In this document: positions 1 to 7,335 of the stretch, piece by piece
How the letters are laid out: the number at the start of each line of letters is the position of its first letter
Numbering within the stretch: the stretch's first letter is position 1
Assembly (NCBI GenBank): GCA_030612485.1
Contig: JAUWNS010000040.1
Location: 1 to 16,549, forward strand
Direction of reading: 5' to 3'
DNA from: Candidatus Bipolaricaulota bacterium
GTDB taxonomy: Bacteria > Bipolaricaulota > Bipolaricaulia > UBA7950 > UBA9294
DNA: 16,549 nucleotides
Program-made: the position numbers and the translations under genes
The notes under the pieces: generated by a model
Told to the model about the DNA's origin: nothing
Databases searched by the model: none
What the model saw: only the letters and a program-made list of their open reading frames with translations

Positions 1-2
1 TT

Positions 3-104
3 GCGCGGACGGTGGGGGACAAAGTGACGGCGGAAGTGATCAAGAAATACATTCGTTTTCATAAGGAAAGGGCGAAGCATCCGGAGCAGTTGCATTTGCT
101 TTGA
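3..104 (+). CDS. IS200/IS605-type transposase TnpA, C-terminal end (partial)
   Basis: The gene enters from the left edge, so only the last 33 residues and the TGA stop are visible. The visible peptide has TVGDKVTAEVIKKYI near its start and ends in a charged tail, PEQLHLL. The TVG...V.T.EVI..YI pattern resembles the final helix of the single-strand tyrosine (Y1) transposases of the IS200/IS605 group, which cut and join hairpin-ended single-stranded DNA. The catalytic HUH motif and Tyr would lie outside the window. A GC-rich hairpin 4 bases after the stop fits the usual right end of such elements. The identification rests on a short tail plus this hairpin, so it is moderate; a TnpB tail or an unrelated protein is not excluded. 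Confidence 0.5.
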   Translation, partial: ARTVGDKVTAEVIKKYIRFHKERAKHPEQLHLL

Positions 105-108
105 AAAG

Positions 109-128
109 CCCCGTCCGGAAGGGCGGGG
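109..128 (+). mobile_element. Hairpin at probable IS200/IS605 right end (or terminator)
   Basis: CCCCGTCC-GGAA-GGGCGGGG forms an 8-bp stem with one G-T wobble and a GGAA tetraloop, just after the transposase stop and followed by ATTCTTTTTACT. IS200/IS605 elements carry such subterminal hairpins, which their transposase recognises. The T-run after the stem means it could also terminate transcription. The exact element end cannot be set from one copy. Confidence 0.5.
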
Positions 129-439
129 ATTCTTTTTACTAGAGCCTCTATGTTACGCACCCTGCTGTCTCCAGCTACCCACGCAAAACAGCGAAGAACC
201 CCTTTCTTTCGTACCAGTTTGCATCTACATACGCCCGTAGGGCGAGAATTCACTACACCTCCATCACTTGCCAGCACCATGCGATTGAGCTAACATGATC
301 TAGTTGAGAGCAAATCCCACGGGAAGTGATCTGTGTCACAGGTAAGCACGCTTTTGAAACACAAGAGAGAATGGGGCGCGCGAGGTGCGGCGCGGGTGCC
401 CTCTAGAACACATCTTCAAGGCAACATCATGGAGAGTTC
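129..439. other. Intergenic stretch, no gene recognised
   Basis: No convincing coding region is seen on either strand; the 73-codon minus-strand frame here has no recognisable domain and runs into the transposase gene. A short hairpin, CGCCC-GTA-GGGCG, lies at 232-244, and CTGTG-T-CACAG is a small palindrome at 331-341. No clear -35/-10 pair for the following gene was found. Confidence 0.5.
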
Positions 440-1567
440 ATGAGTGGTGGAATCTTCCTTGTGCGCGACGATGATGAGCTAGTCGAGATGACGGAACAGC
501 CGTATAACTCTGAGGACATCCTTCAGGAGCTGCTCGCCAAGTACCCGAACCTTCTTGCGGGCGATCAGATGGACAGTGAGGAGCCTCGTCGTTGGCTTCT
601 GGTCACCCGTGAGATGGGGCTTCCCAGCGACGAACTTGAAGGAAGCCGCTGGTCCGTTGATCATCTCTTCCTGGACCAGGACAGCATCCCAACGCTTGTT
701 GAAGTGAAGCGTAGCTCGGACACGCGCCTTCGCAGAGAGGTCGTTGGACAGCTTCTGGAATACGCAGCCCATGCCGTCTCGTACTGGCCAGTTGAACGAA
801 TCGCTGCTGAGCTGGAGCGTCGCTGCGAAAAGGAGAAGGTTGATCTCGAATCTGCACTCGGAGATGTCCTCGGTCCAGATGGCGACACAGATGACTACTG
901 GGAGCACGTGCGGACCAATTTCCAAGCCGGCCGTATTCGCCTAGTTTTCGTTGCCGACGTGATCCCGAAAGAGCTACGTCGTATGGTTGAATTTCTCAAC
1001 GAGCAAATGAATCCAGCGGATGTCTTTGCCGTGGAAGTCAAGCAATACGTCGGTGAGGGGTTACAGACGCTGGTTCCGAGATTAATCGGAGCGAGCGAGA
1101 GGAAACGAGCTGCCGGTGTTCGTGCGAAGAAAAAGTGGAACGAACCAGACTTCCTTGCCGCAATCCGCGAGAGGGCAGGAGATGATGCTGCAACAGCTGC
1201 TCACAACCTTCTGCACACTCTTTACAAGATGGAAGGTGTGGAGGTTTGGTGGGGAGAAGGCCTCAAGTACGGGAGCTTCGTGCCCCGTGTCTTCCACAAG
1301 GGCGCGAAGCACCAACTGTTTGCAGTTCGCACAGCAGGTAAGATTGATATCTATTTCGACGTCTACATGAAGACGCCACCCTTTCAGAGTGAAGCGCTGC
1401 GCCAGGCATTGCTGGAGCGCCTTGTCGCAATTAGCGGTCTCGATCTGTCCGAGAAGAAGATCACCGGCTATCCACATGCCTCAATAGTACCTCTGTCCAA
1501 TGCCGACAGTCTGAGCCAATTCACTGATGTGATACAGTGGATGATCGAGGAGATTCGCAGGACGTGA
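440..1567 (+). CDS. NucS/DUF91-like PD-(D/E)XK nuclease-fold protein
   Basis: This 375-residue protein is likely a cytoplasmic nuclease-fold protein. Residues 24-40 (SEDILQELLAKYPNLLA) match the N-terminal helix of DUF91/NucS-type proteins. The catalytic core follows as VDHLFLD...TLVEVK, giving Asp74, Glu88 and Lys90, with a QLLEYAA helix (Gln104, Tyr108) as in many PD-(D/E)XK families. Residues 165-215 (RLVFVADVIPKELRRMVEFL) continue the domain; the last ~140 residues are not recognised. ATG 440 is supported by GGAG five bases upstream. It lies between a transposon end and remnants of a type I restriction system, so a defence or DNA-repair role is inferred. The fold is well supported by motifs; substrate and biological role are unknown. 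Confidence 0.75.
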   Translation: MSGGIFLVRDDDELVEMTEQPYNSEDILQELLAKYPNLLAGDQMDSEEPRRWLLVTREMGLPSDELEGSRWSVDHLFLDQDSIPTLVEVKRSSDTRLRREVVGQLLEYAAHAVSYWPVERIAAELERRCEKEKVDLESALGDVLGPDGDTDDYWEHVRTNFQAGRIRLVFVADVIPKELRRMVEFLNEQMNPADVFAVEVKQYVGEGLQTLVPRLIGASERKRAAGVRAKKKWNEPDFLAAIRERAGDDAATAAHNLLHTLYKMEGVEVWWGEGLKYGSFVPRVFHKGAKHQLFAVRTAGKIDIYFDVYMKTPPFQSEALRQALLERLVAISGLDLSEKKITGYPHASIVPLSNADSLSQFTDVIQWMIEEIRRT

Positions 1568-1589
1568 CGAGGCAGGAGGCAATCGAGTC

Positions 1590-1748
1590 ATGACGAAACT
1601 GACACTTAGCCAGCTATCGAGTCTATTGTTCCGCGATCTCGGCGATCTTGTTTCGAAAGGGGTATTCGAGAAGATGGGGAAGACGGGCCGTGGCGCTCAT
1701 TACGTTCTAGCTCGAAAACCCGTCACGAACCCGACAAACCGGACATAG
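1590..1748 (+). pseudogene. Remnant: winged-helix C-terminus of an AlbA_2 ATP-binding protein
   Basis: A 52-codon frame starts at ATG 1590, preceded by AGGAGG with a 12-base gap. It encodes FRDLGDLVSKGVFEKMGKTG and then RGAHYVLARK. This is the pattern of the last winged helix in AlbA_2/divergent-AAA ATP-binding proteins and related Fic or RecG-like proteins (RDL.DLV.KG.....G.GRG..Y.L). Full members of the AlbA_2 family are several hundred residues, so only the tail remains. In type I restriction operons such a gene often sits just before hsdR, and here a truncated hsdR follows 64 bases later. It may still be translated, but it lacks any N-terminal domain. Assignment to AlbA_2 rather than another winged-helix protein is inference. 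Confidence 0.5.
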
Positions 1749-1812
1749 TATCGGAGCACGCAGAATGAGAGAGTAGCGATGATCTGCTCGGGCCTAGCAG
1801 GAGGATGAATAA

Positions 1813-2097
1813 GTGACCACACCTGAAGAAAAGGCGCGAGAGAAGATCGACTGGCAACTGAATGAAGTCGGCTGGATCGTTCAGAACCGAGACGAGATCA
1901 ACCTTGCCGCCAATGACGGCGTCATCATCCGCGAGTTTCCGCTAATTGGCGGAGAAGGCTTTGCCGACTACATGATCTTTGTCGACGGGGAACCCGTCGG
2001 TGCGCTGGACGACAAGCCGGATAGCGATCGCGTTCGCAGTGACGAGATTCAGACACAGCTGGCGTTTCTTGTTGATGGAACTAAGAATAAACCGTAA
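1813..2097 (+). pseudogene. Truncated duplicate of HsdR N-terminus
   Basis: The frame begins with GTG eight bases after AGGAGG and gives 94 residues. The first ~80 align without gaps to residues 1-80 of the intact HsdR at 2876, including WIVQNRDEINLAANDGVIIR; DNA identity is about 80% by eye. Similarity stops near base 2058, after which 14 unrelated residues lead to a TAA stop. In the nuclease site the intact copy has Asp52...Glu66-Ala-Lys68, while this copy has Asp52...Asp66-Asp-Lys68, so the key Glu is also changed. With no helicase or translocase domain it cannot be a restriction subunit. It is best read as the remnant of a second hsdR; a retained small protein is possible but unsupported. 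Confidence 0.8.
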
Positions 2098-2345
2098 ACT
2101 ACATGAGCGTTAGTGTAATTAAGCCGCAGGAGAGAGATAGGAGCGTGTGAACGTGTCACGAACAAGCTGCAAAACAAGATTCGACCGCGCTCCCGGGCAT
2201 CGCCCCAGGGGCGTGTTAGTTTGTGGGGCTCTTGAGAAGCTCAGAGCGCACCAACTTGAGATCTCAAATTGCGACCTCAAGCCAAAGCATAGGAGAAGAG
2301 GAACAGAAGGTGGTCACAAGCCGTGATCACCCTTGAAGGGGGGGC
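2098..2345 (+). promoter_or_regulatory. Leader of the ORF6N-hsdRSM operon, rich in inverted repeats
   Basis: No gene is seen in this stretch. It holds CGCCCC-A-GGGGCG (2201-2213), a perfect 12-bp palindrome TTGAGATCTCAA (2256-2267), further TTGAG/CTCAA half-sites at 2232-2243 and 2275-2280, and a hairpin GTGGTCAC-AAGCC-GTGATCAC (2310-2330) close to the ORF6N start. A G-rich ribosome site (2338-2344) precedes ATG 2346. The dyads suggest an operator or a structured leader controlling the operon; no confident -35/-10 pair was found. Confidence 0.45.
2254..2281. repeat. 28-bp inverted repeat, left arm (operon leader)
   Basis: Bases 2254-2281 are the reverse complement of 2546-2573, inside the ORF6N gene, at 25 of 28 positions; one of the three differences would be a G-U pair in RNA. 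The reverse strand of this arm reads LRSQFEISS, close to LRSQSAISS encoded by the other arm, but the similarity does not extend further. Confidence 0.75.
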
Positions 2346-2879
2346 ATGACGAAGACAGATCTTGTCCCAGCCGAGTTCGTCGAACGACGAATCATTCTCA
2401 TCAGAGCTCAGAACGTCATCATCGATGCTGATTTGGCGCAGCTGTACGGTGTGGAAACTAGGCGACTGAATGAGCAGGTCAAGCGCAATAAGGCCCGGTT
2501 CCCAGAAGACTTCATGTTCCAGCTCTCTCAAGAGGAGTTTGACAACTTGAGGTCGCAATCTGCGATTTCAAGTGCTGGGCATGGTGGACGGCGAAGCCTT
2601 CCGTATGCATTCACTGAGCATGGCGCTCTGATGGCCGCGAATGTCCTTCACTCTGAGCGCGCGATCGAGATGAGCGTGTTCGTGGTTCGAGCCTTTGTGC
2701 GACTGAGGGTCATACTCTCCTCTCAGGTTGAGATGCTGCGCAAGCTGGAGGAACTCGAAGACAAGGTCGGTGAACACGATGAAGCTCTTCGCTCGATTGT
2801 CGCGGCAATCAGACAGTTGATGGCTCCCGCTCCGAGAACGCCCAAGATTGGGTTCGAGTCAGGTGAGAAGACGGAATGA
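2346..2879 (+). CDS. ORF6N-domain protein
   Basis: This 177-residue protein has a typical ORF6N domain: residues 14-60 carry RRIILIRAQNVIIDADLAQL, then YGVETRRLNEQVKRN and RFPEDFMFQL. It continues with NLRSQ (67-71), RRSLPYAFTEHG, and a C-terminal coiled-coil-like helix (RKLEELEDKVGEHDEALRSI). ORF6N is found in phage and bacterial proteins, often with KilA-N or Bro-type partners, and is thought to bind DNA; no enzymatic function is known. It ends in an ATGA overlap with hsdR, so the two are translationally coupled. Regulation or modulation of the restriction operon is plausible but unproven. Codons 67-76 form one arm of a 28-bp inverted repeat whose other arm lies in the leader. Confidence 0.85.
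   Translation: MTKTDLVPAEFVERRIILIRAQNVIIDADLAQLYGVETRRLNEQVKRNKARFPEDFMFQLSQEEFDNLRSQSAISSAGHGGRRSLPYAFTEHGALMAANVLHSERAIEMSVFVVRAFVRLRVILSSQVEMLRKLEELEDKVGEHDEALRSIVAAIRQLMAPAPRTPKIGFESGEKTE
2546..2573. repeat. 28-bp inverted repeat, right arm (inside ORF6N gene)
   Basis: This arm covers codons 67-76 (NLRSQSAISS) of the ORF6N gene and is complementary to 2254-2281 upstream of the gene, with 264 bases between the arms. Confidence 0.75.
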
Positions 2880-5722
2880 CCACACCTGAAGAAAAGGCAC
2901 GCGAAAGAATCGACTATCAGTTGAATGAGGCAGGCTGGATCGTTCAGAACCGGGACGAGATCAACCTTGCTGCCAATGACGGCGTCATAATCCGCGAGTT
3001 TCCTCTATTCGGCGGAGAAGGCTTTGCCGACTACATGATCTTTGTTTATGGAAAGCCGGTTGGAGCCCTCGAAGCCAAACCTGAAGGCTATCCGGTCCGA
3101 AGTGTCGAGGTCCAAACCGACAAGTACACGGCGGGGCTTGCATACGACCTTAAGCCGCCCGTAACACCCCTTCCGTTCTGCTACGTAAGCACTGGCACGG
3201 AGACGATCTTCTGGAACCATCTTGATCCGCAGCCGCGTAGCCGCCGCGTTTTCCAGTTCCACCGTCCCGAGACCCTTGCCGAGTGGATAAAGGCTGCAAC
3301 GCTACCTGAATGGGTGAAAGACTGGAGCCCCACTGGTGAGTTCTATGGCTCTGACGACAGACCATCCAGCCTGCGCTCCCGCCTGCAACACCTGCCGCCG
3401 TTGCAGCCCGGCATCCTCTATCCAAACCAGATCAAGGCTGTCAAGAACCTCGAACAATCGCTCGGGGAGGATCGCCCACGTGCGTTGATCCAAATGGCAA
3501 CAGGATCTGGCAAGACGATCATGGCGATCACATCCGTCTACCGATTGATCAAGTACGCCGGTGCGCGCCGAATCCTCTTCCTCGTCGATCGCAGCAATCT
3601 CGGCAAGCAGGCCGAGAAGGAATTCGCCAACTATCGGACGCCCGATGACAACCGCAAGTTCACCGAGCTGTACAACGTACAGCGTCTCACCTCCAACACC
3701 ATTGGCTCATCAAGCAAGGTTGTCATCTCCACCATTCAGCGAATGTACTCAATGCTCAAGGGTGAACCGGAGTTCGACCCCGCGCTGGAGGAGGAGTCCC
3801 CGTATGGCAAAGAAGCCACGCTCCCCAAGGAGCCGCTGCCCGTCGTCTACAACTCGGCCATCCCGCCTGAGTACTTTGACACAATCATCATCGACGAGTG
3901 TCATCGCTCGATCTACTCGCTGTGGCGGCAGGTGCTGGAATACTTCGACGCCTACCTCATTGGGATGACCGCCACCCCGGCCAAGCACACCTTTGGCTTC
4001 TTCAAGCAGAACCTGGTGATGGAGTACGGGCACGATGAGGCCGTCGCCGACGGGGTGAACGTTGATTTTGAGATCTATCGCATCCGCACCCGGATCACGG
4101 AAGAAGGGGCCACTATCGAAGCCAGCAACGGAACGATGGTCGGAATCCGTGATCGCCAGACGAGGAACGTGCGCTGGGAACGGCCCGATGAACCTTTGAC
4201 CTACGGAGCGAACGAACTCGATCGGGCCGTTGTCGCCAAGGATCAGATCCGCACAATCATCCGCACCTTCCGTGACAAGCTCCCAACAGAGATCTTCCCC
4301 GGACGGAAGACCGTGCCAAAGACGCTGATCTTCGCCAAGGACGACTCTCACGCCGAAGACATCGTCGAGATCATGCGTGAGGAGTTTGGGAAAGGGAATG
4401 ACTTCTGCCAAAAGATCACCTACAAGACAACGGGAGCGAAGCCGTCCGACCTGATTCAGGCGTTTCGTAACGAGTTCAACCCGCGCATCGCTGTCACCGT
4501 AGACATGATCGCAACCGGGACCGACATCAAGCCGATCGAGATCGTCATGTTTATGCGCAACGTGAGAAGCCGCGTGCAATTCGAGCAGATGAAGGGACGA
4601 GGAGTGCGGATCATCGACGAGAACGAGCTCAAAGGCGTCACCGATGACGCGACAGCGAAGACGCACTTTGTCATCGTCGACTGCGTCGGTGTCACCGAGA
4701 TTGATCTGGCCGATACCCAGCCGCTGGAGAGGAAGAAGAACATCTCATTCAGGGCGCTGCTGGAACACGTTGCCCTCGGAGGAACCCATCCCGACTACAT
4801 CTCCTCACTCGTGAGCCGCCTCGCCCGGCTCGACAAACAGTGTGGGGATAAGGAGCGAGAGAAGATCGCCACGGCAGCCGGTGGCAAAGACATTCGCTCG
4901 ATCAGCCACGCCATCGTCACCGCGCTCGATCCCGATGAGCAGATCGAAAAGGCACGCCACGACAACGGACTTCCCGCCGATACCGATCCCGCGCCAGAGC
5001 AGGTCCACGCTGCGGCCACCGTGCTACTGAAGAAGGCGGTGGAGCCGCTGGCGACCAACCCCGAGCTTCGCAATCTGTTGATCGAGACCAAGAAGTCGTT
5101 CGAGCAGATCATCGACGAGGTGAGCAAGGACGAGCTCCTCATCGCTAAGCATTCCCCGGAAGCACGCGAGAAGGCGAAGGCGCTGGTGCAATCCTTCGAG
5201 CGATTCCTGGAGACCCACAAGGACGAGATCACGGCCCTGCAATTCTTCTACTCTCGCCCCTACGGTGAGCGGCTGAGCTACGACGACATCAAGGCACTGC
5301 ACGAAGCGATCGGAGCACCGCCTCGCTTGCTGACACCGCAGCGCCTGTGGGCAGCGTACAAGACGCTGGAACAAAATAAGGTGCGCGGGGCTAGCAGTCA
5401 GCGCAAGCTGGCCGACATCGTTTCCCTCGTCCGCTTTGCCCTGCACCAGGAAGACGAGCTTGTTCCCTATGCCGAGCAGGTGCAGGTACGATTCGAAAGA
5501 TGGATGGCAATGCAGGAGAATCTTGGGCGAGAGTTCACGCGTGAACAGCGGCGGTGGCTGGAGATGATCCGCGATCACGTGGCGCAGAGCCTGGAAATGA
5601 CTGTCGGGGACTTCAACCTCACACCGTTTGTCGGCGTGGGCGGCTTGGGCAAGGCGCAGCAGGTATTCGGAACGGAGTTGAAAACGTTGATCGATGAACT
5701 AAATGGGGTGTTGGTAGCGTGA
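2876..5722 (+). CDS. hsdR: Type I restriction enzyme R subunit (EcoEI-like)
   Basis: HsdR is the motor and nuclease subunit of a type I system: it reels DNA past the bound complex using ATP and cuts at a distance. At 948 residues it has the expected length. The N-terminal nuclease domain shows Asp52 and Glu66-Ala-Lys68 (GALEAK). The superfamily 2 motor follows: MATGSGKT with Lys213 (motif I), IIIDECHRS 337-345 (motif II), GMTATP (motif III), VDMIATGTDIKP near 542-553 (motif V) and QMKGRGVR 571-578 (motif VI). The C-terminal ~300 residues match the helical EcoEI_R_C type region. All key residues are present, so it appears functional. ATG 2876 overlaps the ORF6N stop, and the stop overlaps the hsdS GTG. 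The DECH rather than DEAH box is normal for this group. Confidence 0.95.
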   Translation: MTTPEEKARERIDYQLNEAGWIVQNRDEINLAANDGVIIREFPLFGGEGFADYMIFVYGKPVGALEAKPEGYPVRSVEVQTDKYTAGLAYDLKPPVTPLPFCYVSTGTETIFWNHLDPQPRSRRVFQFHRPETLAEWIKAATLPEWVKDWSPTGEFYGSDDRPSSLRSRLQHLPPLQPGILYPNQIKAVKNLEQSLGEDRPRALIQMATGSGKTIMAITSVYRLIKYAGARRILFLVDRSNLGKQAEKEFANYRTPDDNRKFTELYNVQRLTSNTIGSSSKVVISTIQRMYSMLKGEPEFDPALEEESPYGKEATLPKEPLPVVYNSAIPPEYFDTIIIDECHRSIYSLWRQVLEYFDAYLIGMTATPAKHTFGFFKQNLVMEYGHDEAVADGVNVDFEIYRIRTRITEEGATIEASNGTMVGIRDRQTRNVRWERPDEPLTYGANELDRAVVAKDQIRTIIRTFRDKLPTEIFPGRKTVPKTLIFAKDDSHAEDIVEIMREEFGKGNDFCQKITYKTTGAKPSDLIQAFRNEFNPRIAVTVDMIATGTDIKPIEIVMFMRNVRSRVQFEQMKGRGVRIIDENELKGVTDDATAKTHFVIVDCVGVTEIDLADTQPLERKKNISFRALLEHVALGGTHPDYISSLVSRLARLDKQCGDKEREKIATAAGGKDIRSISHAIVTALDPDEQIEKARHDNGLPADTDPAPEQVHAAATVLLKKAVEPLATNPELRNLLIETKKSFEQIIDEVSKDELLIAKHSPEAREKAKALVQSFERFLETHKDEITALQFFYSRPYGERLSYDDIKALHEAIGAPPRLLTPQRLWAAYKTLEQNKVRGASSQRKLADIVSLVRFALHQEDELVPYAEQVQVRFERWMAMQENLGREFTREQRRWLEMIRDHVAQSLEMTVGDFNLTPFVGVGGLGKAQQVFGTELKTLIDELNGVLVA

Positions 5723-7335
5723 CGAATCGCATTCCAACTAACTGGGAACCCGCAGATCTTGTATCCGTAGCGGTTGTCACGTCCGGGCAAAGCCCGCCGG
5801 GTTCCACGTACAACACAATAGGAGAGGGGCTCCCCTTCTTTCAAGGGAAGGCGGAGTTCGGTGATGTCTCTCCGACACCAGTCAAGTGGTGCTCCACGCC
5901 ACTGAAAATCGCACACCCCGGGGATGTGCTCATCTCCGTGCGTGCGCCAGTTGGCCCTACGAATCTCGCAGATGTCGAATGCTGTATCGGACGCGGCTTG
6001 GCCGCCATCACGCCGCTTGGCGGCATGCCATCCAAATTCTACTTCTACTACTTCCGTCACTCTGTAGAGGATCTCGTGCGACAGGCAACCGGAACCACGT
6101 TCCAGGCCATCAATGGCAAGCAACTTCGAGCTCATGAGGTTCTTGTTCCGCCTCTTCCCGAACAGCATCGCATTGTCGAGGCAATCGAGTCGTATCTGAC
6201 GCGGCTCGATGCTGCAGTCGCGTCACTGAACCGAGTCCAGAAGAACCTCAAACGCTACCGCGCCTCGGTCCTCAAGGCAGCAGTCGAAGGCCTCCTTGTG
6301 CCCACAGAAGCAGAACTCGCCAAGAAGGAAGGTCGAAGCTACGAACCAGCCAGTGAGCTGTTGGAGCACATACTCGTCGAGCGTCGCAAAAAGTGGATCG
6401 AAGATGCCGCCGAGAAAGCACGTGCCAAGGCTGAGGAGAAGGCTCGCAAGACAGGGAAATCTTGGACTCATGCGGACAACGTCAAGACGCTGGAGAAAGA
6501 AAGCGCCAAAGCCGCCGAGAAATACAAGGAACAGGACCTCCCGGATATCAATGACCTACCCGACCTTCCCGAAGGCTGGTGTTGGGCGAGCGTGGAGCAG
6601 ATCGTTGATGTAGGTACTGGAGCCACTCCAAAGAGAGGCGAGCCTCGCTACTGGAAAGACGGGACCATTCCGTGGGTTAGCAGCGCTGTGGTGAATCATC
6701 CATATGTGAATGAAGTCGCGGAACGAGTAACTGAGACTGCAATTCAGGAGACCAATCTAACCGTCTACTCTCCAGGAACTCTGCTTGTCGCCATGTATGG
6801 CGAAGGGAAAACGCGAGGAAAGGCTACTGAACTCACGATTGAGTCAACGACGAATCAAGCTCTTGCAGCTTTGGTGTTCACCAAGGCTAGTGCCGCGCTG
6901 CGCCGCTTCCTCAAGCTGTTCATGGAGCACAACTACTCTTCCATTCGTCGCGCAGCAAGTGGGGGAGTCCAGCCAAATCTGAATCTTGGAATCGTAAAGG
7001 TAATCGCGGTCCCTCTGCCACCCCTGGCCGAGCAGGAGCGAGTATGTACAACCGTGGAGAGTCTTCTGTCAGTAGGTAATGAGGTGGAGAGAAGCGCCCA
7101 GTTAAACACCAGTCGAAGCATGCGCTTCCGTCAATCAATCCTCAAGTGGGCGTTCGAGGGGAAGCTGGTAGAGCAGGATCCAAACGATGAGCCAGCTTCG
7201 AAGCTGCTAGAACGAATCAAGGCGGAGCGAGAAACAATGCAACCGCACAAGAGGCGTCGAGCCAACAGACAGAGAAGCAATGAGCCGACCAAACACGATG
7301 AACAACTCGATCTCCTTGAAGGAAACAACACATGA
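5719..7335 (+). CDS. hsdS: Type I restriction enzyme specificity subunit
   Basis: HsdS sets the bipartite DNA target for both methylation and restriction. This 538-residue protein has the standard two-half layout: target-recognition domain 1 (about 7-145, ending PPLPEQHRIVEAIE), a long charged spacer coiled coil (about 150-280, rich in Ala, Lys and Glu), domain 2 (LPEGWCWASVEQI at 283, to about 440, ending PPLAEQERVCTTVESLL), and a second conserved helix with KLLERIKAER. It is longer than the usual ~400-450 residues because of the extended spacer after domain 1 and the basic tail. GTG start 5719 overlaps the hsdR stop (GTGA), and its stop overlaps the hsdM ATG. The recognised sequence cannot be read from the protein alone. 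Confidence 0.93.
   Translation: MTNRIPTNWEPADLVSVAVVTSGQSPPGSTYNTIGEGLPFFQGKAEFGDVSPTPVKWCSTPLKIAHPGDVLISVRAPVGPTNLADVECCIGRGLAAITPLGGMPSKFYFYYFRHSVEDLVRQATGTTFQAINGKQLRAHEVLVPPLPEQHRIVEAIESYLTRLDAAVASLNRVQKNLKRYRASVLKAAVEGLLVPTEAELAKKEGRSYEPASELLEHILVERRKKWIEDAAEKARAKAEEKARKTGKSWTHADNVKTLEKESAKAAEKYKEQDLPDINDLPDLPEGWCWASVEQIVDVGTGATPKRGEPRYWKDGTIPWVSSAVVNHPYVNEVAERVTETAIQETNLTVYSPGTLLVAMYGEGKTRGKATELTIESTTNQALAALVFTKASAALRRFLKLFMEHNYSSIRRAASGGVQPNLNLGIVKVIAVPLPPLAEQERVCTTVESLLSVGNEVERSAQLNTSRSMRFRQSILKWAFEGKLVEQDPNDEPASKLLERIKAERETMQPHKRRRANRQRSNEPTKHDEQLDLLEGNNT

Noticed and set aside
59..280. 73-codon minus-strand frame at the left edge
   Set aside because: It crosses the transposase tail and hairpin and has no recognisable motif or ribosome site.
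3749..4666. 305-codon minus-strand frame opposite hsdR
   Set aside because: It is fully antisense to the helicase motifs of hsdR and shows no family pattern of its own.
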